Source: Herpomyces periplanetae (lineage: Eukaryota; Ascomycota; Laboulbeniomycetes; Herpomycetales; Herpomycetaceae). From it: a stretch of DNA of 34,094 nucleotides. The stretch spans positions 1 to 34,094 of the forward strand of contig WMKJ01000129.1 of assembly GCA_009733715.1 (NCBI GenBank), read 5' to 3'. The position numbers and the translations under genes are program-made. Under the pieces are notes generated by a model that worked only from the letters and a program-made list of their open reading frames with translations, did no database searches and was not told the origin of the DNA. Positions 10,857 to 19,227 of the stretch are shown piece after piece; position 1 is the first letter of the stretch, and each line of letters opens with the position of its first letter.

Positions 10857-12061
10857 TCAGCAGGCCTGCACGTGCGCGATGACGTCGTCGATGCGGAAGG
10901 CGTGCGAGTCGCCGCGCGCGAAGGCTTGAAGGAGAAGAAGTCCGCGATGGGCAGATGGAGATGGAGATGCAGACGGGGATGGAGATGGAGATGGAGATGG
11001 AGATGCAGACGGGGATGCAGATGCAGATGAGGATGCAGATGCAGATACCGACGCCGACGCCGACGCCGACGTGCTATCTGTTGCCTCTCCCGCGCCGAAT
11101 CCTCCATACACCTTTTGAACACACATCACCAACCAGTGTGCTGCACTCATATTCATCACGCCCCGTCCATCTCCATCTTCTCCATTCCATATCCCTTGAT
11201 CTACAGTCCCGCGCAGTAATGCTACACCGTGCGTGTCTCCCAAATCTTCATAAATGCTAATCCTCGTATGCGCCCGACTAGAAGCTCCCCGCTTCTTGTA
11301 CTCGTCTATATGGGTAAATAATATTGTACACGTCCGCTCGTGTGGAAATGCCCACTGAAGAAAATGGATATCCGCCCCTCCTTTCCCAACTTCTCCCTGA
11401 CCTCGATATACTCCTCCATCTTCTTGTACATGGCTAAAAACCGGCAGGACAAATTGTGGATAATCCCGCCCCAATCGCCGCATCACCTTCCACTGTCTCC
11501 ACGGTATAACTGCACACAGCGTAAACGGCTTCTGACGATGATACGTCTGCCATACCTCAACCACTTCATCTCGGGATAATTCCTTAATACGTTCAACATC
11601 AACCACACTATCCAGCCTATGAGCCTTTATATCTTCGCATATATTGGTACAGACTTCACCTGCAATTGACGCGCTGGACGATACAAGTGGTCTACGCTCC
11701 TTCACCTCCTCCGGCCCAAAACCATCTTTACCAACTCTCTCGGAACCTCTTTTTCGCGTATACTCGCGCATCAACGTTTCAACATCACCATATCCCTCTC
11801 TATCCAGTTTTCCCTTTAGCTTCACCCCAAATCTATACCATTCCTTTAACTCATTCTCACTTACCCCTTAGCTTTACGCATCAACTTTTCCCTATATCGT
11901 TCAATTACACTCTCATGAACATTATTCACTCCCCTTGTCGAATCCCATCTTCTCACTACCAAGCTAAAATCCCGCGACCTTCCCTTAATCCTTCCACCCC
12001 ATAATACCCCACGTCCAAACCGTGATGAATCGATAAAAACTCGGCCACAACGCGATCCCAT
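10857..12061 (-). CDS. ATP11: ATP synthase F1 assembly chaperone Atp11, with a disrupted join between two frames
   Basis: Mitochondrial chaperone that binds free F1 beta subunit during ATP synthase assembly (ATPAF1 family). First segment 12061 to about 11865 has a presequence-like start (MGSRCGRVFIDSSRFGRGVL, Arg-rich) and then VIERYREKLMRKAK, the usual family opening. Second segment about 11832-10857 carries CAVIPWRQWKVMRRLG, PQFVLPVF, IHFLQWAFPHERTCTILFTH, IDEYKKRG, AHTRISIYEDL and LVMCVQKVYGG. The two lie in different frames. They join if a 32-nt intron (GTAAGT...TATAG, 11864-11833) is removed, giving about 390 residues; otherwise one G is missing from the GGGG run at 11864-11867. Near the C-terminus a Ser/Ala/Pro repeat of about 45 residues interrupts the domain before the conserved end (LLLLQAFARGDSHAFRIDDV). 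Identity is strong; the join is open. Confidence 0.85.
10953..11085 (-). repeat. Imprecise GA/GC-rich hexamer tandem repeat inside ATP11
   Basis: Plus strand shows repeated GGAGAT, GCAGAC/GCAGAT and GACGCC hexamers. On the coding strand they give alternating Ser-Ala and Ser-Pro residues inserted between VYGGFGAGE and the C-terminal HRGLLLLQAF of Atp11. The unit is a multiple of three, so the frame is kept while copy number can change. Confidence 0.85.
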
Positions 12062-12378
12062 TCCAAACGTATACGCGTATATATATGTTAATACGATAAC
12101 CTTGACAACAACTACAACTTCCACCCCCCAAAAAAATATATATAAAATAACCCGGTAAAATGTTTGATCGCCAAAGAAATGTATCCCTGCTTGTGCTATT
12201 CTCCCACGTTCACTATCATTAAGTTGAACAACTCTCCCAATCATCCCAACCAATAAATCCGGCGCACGTACACACAAACACGGACATGTAATTAAGACTT
12301 CCACACGTGGACCAACGCAAATTAAGCAAAAATTAGTGCAAAATTCGCGCAAAAAATCCTCATGTCCCCTTTCACCCT

Positions 12379-14925
12379 TTACGACATCATCTCACACTCC
12401 ACACTCTCCTGCGTCCGCACTCCATCCCCATCCGGCGATTCATTCGTTAAAGGAGGTTGCACACTCAATCCCACTGCTGAACTCCCCTCTACCGTACTCG
12501 ACACCACATTACTATTTGCCCGTTCAACCAGTAAATCTACCGGCTCCGACCCTTCATTACCCTCCATCACTGGCCCTGGCTCCCGCACTGGCTCGGGCTC
12601 TGCTATCGTTCCCTCTCCATCTTCATTTTCCCGCACTGCCTGAGATACCATATTCACCTCATTCCCAACACGCAATCCTCCCTTATTCACACATTCCACC
12701 TCACCGTACATCGATATCTTAACATCCAAGTCCCCTTCCACCTCCCCAATCACTTTATCCATCTCATCCAAATACTTCAATCGACTCTCCAAACTTGTAT
12801 ATTCCTTTTCATTGCCCTTGTCACCTTCGCCCCCCGTCAATTCGTCAACTGCTGCTTCATTGGTTTCTCCCGTAAATTTATCATAAATTTCCTTCAAACG
12901 TATCTCGGCTTGCGTATAAATGCGGCCCTGCCGCATACTACTCATAAACATTGCGTGGTCCCTCCGTATCTTTTTCAATTCTTCTTGACCTTGCTTAACC
13001 ATCTCATTTACACGTCGCTCAATTTCCTCATACTGTTTATCATCAATCTTCTCGCAACAAGGAATCGGTGCTACCCCCAATATTGGCTTTGATCTATTAC
13101 TATCCTTTCGTGACATTAACACCGACTCAACCGTATGCGCTCCAGGTGTAACTAATAATCCCGATGTTAAAGGTGCAAGTGACCCTGCTAATCCAAGTCC
13201 TAAATCCAACGGAACAATCCGTTGCATCGAGTACGCACTAGAAAATATCTCCTCAAACCATTCATGATGACGTACATAACGTATCAAACTAATCTCATGT
13301 GGTGGTAAATGATCCATAATATCTCCCATTAAATTATTCTCTTCTTCCTCTCGCAATGCTCGTGCAAAATCTCCTTGCGTCATTTGATGATTGTTCACAT
13401 CTACATTCATGGCCACTTGACCCTCCCCGGCAAAACCTCCTGCATTAATTGCTCCCCGCGCTACTCCATTCTCACTTCCATCTACTCCACTCCCTACTTG
13501 ATTCACTATTCCTGATCCCACATTCGTCGATTGTAGCCTAGCCCGTTTGTTCGGTGGCCCTGCTGAATATATTCCCGGTCCCGGTGTCACGTAACCTTGA
13601 CTAAATCCAGGTGGTGTAGCCATTGCCTGCGCTGCTTGATAATACTGAACCGCCGGACTAGCCCCTACAGCATTTACCCCCCCTCCATGTACAGTGGATG
13701 TTTCTCCCTGATTAACTACATTCCCTGCTACCCCAGGTGTAGTCAAGCCCACATTAACATTATTCGCTACTTGACTTATCGTATTTAGCGTTATCGTCGG
13801 CCAGCTCGTTCGGTTTTTCAGCACAAACTCTTTCCTCAACAAAACTCCTTGTTGTTGAAGAGACTGTCGCTCCTGTAACATTCTCTGTATTTCATGTCGA
13901 ATTTGAATACTTTGTACTGGGATTTGACTTTGCCCATCTGTTTGCCCATAGTGAACAATCCAAAGTGATGGATTAACCGGAGGTCCAGGAACATTTGGCG
14001 CTTTGGCAATTAACCGGTATCGACTTCTCGTAAATCCTGCTACTGAATCAATACCAAGTCGAAACCCAATCCGATGTACCATTAGCTCTATTGTCTGTAT
14101 ATGTTACATTAACTTGTTAGATCCATACAAAAACTTCGCATTAAAACCTTTAACGATAATCTTCACGCGTATGCGCGCCCATAAATTTATGTCTGAATAA
14201 ATTACTTACGTAGCCACGAACTTCAATGTGAAAATTTTGTTCATCATCCGCCCATACGTATCCATCACTCGCAAATCGCAATTGTAACCGCGGTGCCTGC
14301 CATGCTAGAAATACCGTCCCCGGGGGTGGAGGTGGCTGCAAAAATTGCCACGCTACCGTGCATAAATTAGTGAATATCTTAGGTGCATTTACCAAGTACT
14401 CATGAACCGTTTCTTGTGATAATGTATGATGAACTGGGTAGCGAAAAGTAGACAAGAGGTGAAGGTGAGGAAGCTAAACCATTGTAGTATCAATCAATAT
14501 TAGCAATGTATACATTGTAAATTTGTACGTTATACGATCCTTACCAGTTGAGGTGCAATGCTAGCACTAGGGTCTGCCATGGACATTTGCGCAGGTGATA
14601 GAGAGTGTGGATGCATCTGGGTTGAACCGGGTGACTGAGACTGAGCTTGAAAATGCGGTAATACAGGTTGTGCCGCAATTGGTACAGTTGGGACCTGCGC
14701 CTGGCCCTGAACTGGAGTTTGGCCTTGAGCCCGAGCTTGGAGTTGGGCTTGAGCTTGTGCCTGCGCCTGTGCTTGCGCCTGTGCTTGTGCTTGCGCTTGT
14801 GCTTGTGCTTGTACCTGCACCTGTGCCTGCGCCTGCGCCTGCGCTTGAGCCTGCGCTTGCGTCTGAATGGCTACGCGTCCGGGAACGTTCATTTGGGTCT
14901 GACTTTGAAGAGGAAGCGATTGCAT
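12379..14925 (-). CDS. ssr4: SWI/SNF and RSC complex subunit Ssr4 (DUF1750)
   Basis: Subunit of the fission-yeast SWI/SNF and RSC chromatin remodellers. Three exons: 14925-14545, 14473-14210 and 14094-12379, about 786 residues. Introns of 71 and 115 nt have donors GTAAGG and GTAAGT and acceptors TTTAG and ATACAG, both phase 0. The junctions restore the family's N-terminal domain: LPHLHLLSTFRYPVHH, VAWQFLQPPPPGTVFLAWQ-like text, RFASDGYVWADDEQNF, EVRGY joined to TIELMVHRIGFR, then RYRLIAKAPN and PSLWIVHYGQ. Exon 1 from the first ATG (14925) is almost all Gln/Ala repeat. After the domain there is a long Gly/Asn/Pro-rich linker, a short helix region (EISLIRYVRHHEWFEEIFSS, then ERRVNEMVKQGQEELKKIRR) and an acidic tail. 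Much longer than the 395 residues I recall for the S. pombe protein. Exon 1 could carry a different start. Confidence 0.88.
14680..14865 (-). repeat. Gln-Ala coding tandem hexamer repeat in ssr4 exon 1
   Basis: A run of imperfect GCNCAG-type hexamers (coding strand) encodes about 25 Gln-Ala or Gln-Val dipeptides just before the conserved Ssr4 domain. All three plus-strand frames across it also stay open, which produces long low-complexity false ORFs there. Confidence 0.85.
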
Positions 14926-16540
14926 TTGTGAGGACACGAACCAAAACTTTCGTTTCTGTTAATTAAGCCAGTTTCGCCTTCCTCCGAGTCTAACAACCAA
15001 ATCAACAGTAATTCTAATTTGATCTAGCGTGGGTAATAACCCTCCAATACACCCTAAATGCTAATGTGTACCAGCGTGAGCGTGTAAAAATTAGCTAGGT
15101 CACCTGGCGAACGTAATTAATTCGTTGCGCAAGAATAGTGCGTTATACCATACATTTAGAGCGCTTAAAAGTATATGATGGCTACGACTAAGACAAATCC
15201 AACGTAAATCCGCACATTTACGTCGTTTACGTAGACACTTCCCCCACACATTCGATAGTGTGTTAGATGATCGGGTGATTTGTGTAGAAGTGGATTGATC
15301 GATATTGCACAGCGCGATTCCAAGTTAAGCAAATTTTGAACTTAAGCAAAGAGATTTATAGTGCGCGTTTCATAAATGCGCTACTCTAATACAACTTGAG
15401 CATACGCACGTGTAATCCTAACCCTTTCTTTGTGATGGGTCCAAACAGCTTACTCAAGCGCGACCTAGTATCACGTTTTTTTTATTTATTCAGTATACCG
15501 TGAGAACAGGGAAGCGCACAAAGCCCGGGTGCAAAAGTTGAACAGGTAGTAGGTTGGTTTCAATGAATTCGCTCCGATACGTGAAACGTGTGTACACGCC
15601 TTCACCAACCCAAGATGGATTTAGCGGGTCGCCGATCGTCACGGTACAAATCCCAAGAGTTGCGCCTAATCGGAATCGTTAAATATGGTAATTTAACAAC
15701 CCGTAAAAGACAAACTCGACGTTTGTCAGATTGTTCTTCCTTCGTACAAATGAATTAAAAGGTTCAGTTAATTGGCAAATCCGCAGGAACTAGCATAGAA
15801 TATTCGATAAGTGACACGTTCGCGTTAACCTGGAATAAGCTTGAAAGGGGAAAAAAATTCACCTAATAAGATAAACTAAACCGTTAAAACACGCGCATAA
15901 TATAATCACCTGATAAAGATAGCGATATTATTCAACTGTCGATAATAAGTCAAACGTATAAATTTGTACAAAACCTAAACTTCCCATTCGTACCCGACAG
16001 ACTACTAATAACTTCTCATCCATTGTCCACGTCGCGAACTATACCACTTCTCACGTGACTGTGAATAAAACTCACGTGCTAGACGTGGCGGTGTAGTGAC
16101 GTCAGAGGTGGCGGTGGGAGGTAAGGTGAGGTGTATGATAACGTCACTGTGTGGTGGAGAGTCGCGGGATAAAGGGAGTAAAGGGATGGAATTTCGTGGG
16201 TTATTTAGACTAAATGAACGGAATTGTGAAGGAGAGGTTAATGAGGAAGTATAATTTGGGTAAATGAGTGGGGGAAGAGGGGGTAGATAATTTTGTGTAG
16301 TCAAATAAATTTAAGGAGGCAAGGATGATATTTCAAGGCGTAAAAGTCGGGGAAAAGAACATTCTAAGTTCACATGGAAATTAAAGGTGAAACATAATTT
16401 TATGAATATGGTAACGTGAATTTTACCATAAGCTAACAAGACAAAGTTAAAAGGTGATTGACACTGATTAATTAATTTACCAAGTTGCCGTATTTTGATA
16501 ATATGAATCAAATTTACAACTTTTCATATCGCGTCATCAG
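14926..16540. other. Intergenic stretch upstream of ssr4
   Basis: About 1.6 kb between the ssr4 start and the GND1 stop. It holds a cluster of palindromic promoter-type sites near 16052-16146 (separate entry). Short open frames occur at 15615-15758 (plus, 47 residues, basic) and 16005-16304 (minus, Pro/Ser-rich); neither shows a family signature or splice support. No tRNA, snRNA or repeat was recognised. The length suggests a large promoter or an unrecognised non-coding transcript. Confidence 0.5.
16052..16146. promoter_or_regulatory. Cluster of CACGTG and TGACGTCA sites
   Basis: Within 95 bases: CACGTGA at 16052, TCACGTG at 16072, a full CRE palindrome TGACGTCA at 16097-16104, and a half site ACGTCA at 16141. 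CACGTG is bound by bHLH factors and TGACGTCA by bZIP (ATF/CREB type) factors in fungi. It lies about 1.1 kb before ssr4 and 0.4 kb past the end of GND1, so the target gene is uncertain. Confidence 0.45.
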
Positions 16541-18258
16541 TCAGGCGTTATATGTAGAAGCGGAGACATCACCTCCACGACCCGTCCAGTTAACATGAAT
16601 GTTCTGATTAATGGGGAATTTTGCAGAAGCAAATTCTGGCTTCACTTTAAATGTATGAGCCCCGAAGTAATCACGCTGAGCCTGAATAAGATTGGCAGGT
16701 AAGTCCTTGGTACGATAACCATCGTAAAAACTCAGAGCCGTAGAGAAAGCTGGTGTAGGAATACCCCATTCAGCGGCCTTTGCGACAACATGTCTCCAGC
16801 CGGTTTGAGCTTTTGTAATAGCAGCTTTAAAGAAATCGTCAAATAATAGACAATCAAGACCGGGGGTTTTACGATAGGCTTTTGTTATATCACCCAGAAA
16901 AACGGAGCGAATGATACAACCTCCTCTCCACATAAGAGCGATTTCCGGCTTGTTTAACTTCCATTTATAATCTTTTCCAGCCTAAAATAAAGATAAGCTA
17001 ACGTAAAGGATGAAATTTCCAAGTAAGGTAGAGTTAGCAAAAAAATACTCACATTTTGAATTAGGAGAAACCCTTGAGTGTAAGAAATGATTTTTGATGC
17101 GTACAGAGCTTGTTCAAGATCATCGATAAAAGCACTCTTGTTAACGTCATGCTTACGATCAGGGTCAGGACCGGGTAAAATTTTGCTAGCGTCAACACGA
17201 TCACTCTTAAGAGCGCTTAAACAACGAGCAAAAACGGATTCACCGATCAAAGTAACTGGAATTCCCAAATCAAGGGCATTCTCAGCAGTCCATTTACCAG
17301 TACCTTTCTGACCAGCACAGTCGAGGATTCTCTCGAGAAGAGGGGTTTTATCGGGATCCGAGTCATCATGATAGTACATGATATCACGGGTGATTTCAAT
17401 TAAAAAAGAGTCTAGGACACCCTTGTTCCACTTTGCAAAAACGTCACCCATTTCTTTGTGAGACATGTGTAATCCTCGCTTCATGATATCATAAGCCTGT
17501 TTAAAGGATATATGTGAGTAAAAAAGAGAGGACAGAAGGGTAAAAGAGGGATGAACTTACTTCAGCAATAAGTTGCATATCACCGTATTCAATTCCATTG
17601 TGAACCATTTTAACGTAGTGACCTGAACCTTCATCACCTACCCATTGACAGCAGGGTTCACCATCAGTTTTAGCGGAAATACTCTGAAGGACATCCTTAA
17701 TATAAGGCCAAGCTTCTTCATTTCCACCGGGCATTAAACTAGGGCCATATCTAGCACCTTCTTCACCGCCTGAGACGCCACATCCGACGAATCGAATGCC
17801 TTTAGCCTTTAAATAGTTAACTCGACGGGTTGTATCGGGGAAATGAGAATTTCCACCATCGATGATAATATCACCGGGTTCAACTTTGCCTTTTGTGAGT
17901 AAAAGTTCGATAAAATCATCGACGGGTTGACCAGCCATAACCAAGAGCATTATACGACGAGGTTTCTTTAACATGCCGACAAATTCTTCGATTGTATGAG
18001 CACCTAGGATACTTTTTCCTTTTGCTTCATTTGCAAGAAATTTATCGACTTTTGAAACCGTACGATTAAAAGCTACAACGGTATAATGATGATCGGCAAG
18101 GTTGAGTATGAGATTTTGTCCCATGACCTGAGTTAAAAGAAGGAAAAAGTAAGTGTAACGGTATTGATAAATACAAGGTGTACATAAGTAAGAATGAGTA
18201 GAGAAAAACCTACCGCTAAGCCGATTAAACCAAAATCTGCGACTTTCTCAGAAGACAT
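16541..18258 (-). CDS. GND1: 6-phosphogluconate dehydrogenase (decarboxylating)
   Basis: NADP-dependent oxidative decarboxylation of 6-phosphogluconate to ribulose 5-phosphate in the pentose phosphate pathway. Four exons: 18258-18214, 18127-17561, 17496-17053 and 16981-16541, all phase 0, giving 498 residues, the family size. Introns of 86, 64 and 71 nt have donors GTAGGT, GTAAGT and GTGAGT. The Rossmann motif spans the first junction (DFGLIGLA then VMGQNLILN). Other marks: FVGCGVSGGEEGARYGPSLM, GSGHYVKMVHNGIEYGDMQL, joined across intron 2 to EAYDIMKRGL, and the catalytic signature ILDCAGQKGTGKW. The last exon carries ALMWRGGCIIRS and QRDYFGAHTF and ends in SASTYNA. Starts at the only ATG before the Rossmann fold. 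Confidence 0.97.
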
Positions 18259-19227
18259 ATTTGGTAAAAAAGTGGTAATGATATTTGGAAAATATTTTGA
18301 TAAAAGAGTGTGCGTATGTGGATAAATGTTGGGGGGAAATTTTGTTTAAAGTTTGGAAAAGAGAGTATAAAAGAGTGGTAAAGGATGCACTAAGCAAAAT
18401 CTACCGTTAAGAAATGTTTCTTTGAATGTGAAGTTGGAGGGAAAAAAGCGAGAAGAGGAAGAGAGGCTGTGTGTAGAATGTATAAAATGAATTAATATTG
18501 GTAAATTGAAAGAAAGCTTACGTTTTTGGAAAATAAAGGATAAAAAACCGTGTGTATTAGCGCGTTTGAAGCAAAAAGGAAAGGATTATTATGGTTTAAA
18601 GCACGGGAAAGAGATTTGAAAGCCGGCACAGTAACTTACTGCCCTTTACGTATGTAAGTGTGGGTGTATGGGTGTATGGGTGTATGGGTGTATGGATGTA
18701 TGGATGTATGGATGTAGGAGCGGATGGGTGGGGTGTTGATTAGAATTCCCCCACCTGACCATTACATGACCAGTTGGGTAATCGGGAGAGGGTGAATTTG
18801 CCAAAATAGTAGAATTTACCTAACCCTTTACTTAACGCAGGCTAATTAATTTCAATCATTCAACAAACCATCGAGTAAACACTATAAAATGTATTAATTC
18901 CATTCAACTTTTTTGCACTTTTTCACTTCAAACCGGCAAAAATTCAAATATTCTAAAAGTCATCTGACCACGGAAATCGTCCCCAACTTGAATCGGGATC
19001 CCGAAGGACAGAAGACTGTGGTAAAAGGGAAGGAGCTTTACTTGAATCTAGGGAGATACAGTACCGAGAGGGGCCGAGGTGCAAACCGAAGTGCCGGGGC
19101 CGGGAGAAAAGCGGGGAAAGAAGTAAAGTAATCCGAAGTCTTGTATTACCGGAATTCAATTCTAGAGCGTGACTTCCGATCCTATTTTAAGGGGTTACCG
19201 GGAGAATTATTCGGTTCGGGATACTTT
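18259..19227. other. Intergenic stretch, GND1 upstream region
   Basis: About 970 bases between the GND1 start and the stop of the Acinus-like gene. The first 300 bases upstream of GND1 are purine-rich on the plus strand. A telomere-like 8-mer repeat lies at 18658-18718 (separate entry). The open frame on the plus strand at 18913-19131 has no family signature. No RNA gene was seen. Confidence 0.5.
18658..18718 (-). repeat. 8-bp tandem repeat (GTATGGGT/GTATGGAT), Rap1-site-like on the minus strand
   Basis: Seven to eight head-to-tail copies of an 8-mer, four as GTATGGGT then three as GTATGGAT. Read on the minus strand (the GND1 strand) each pair contains ACACCCATACA, close to the budding-yeast Rap1 consensus ACACCCATACATT. 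It lies about 400-460 bases before the GND1 ATG. Confidence 0.8.

Noticed and set aside
14595-14966. Long plus-strand open frames with Leu/Pro/Val or Cys/Leu repeats
   Set aside because: They are mirror frames of the ssr4 Gln-Ala hexamer repeat; the tandem unit of six bases keeps every frame open.
15615-15758. Plus-strand ATG frame of 47 residues, basic
   Set aside because: Short and isolated, no splice sites or recognised motif; chance occurrence cannot be excluded.
16005-16304. Minus-strand 99-residue open frame, Pro/Ser-rich
   Set aside because: No ATG start, no family signature; the sequence is explained by the CACGTG/CRE cluster and T/C-rich flanks.
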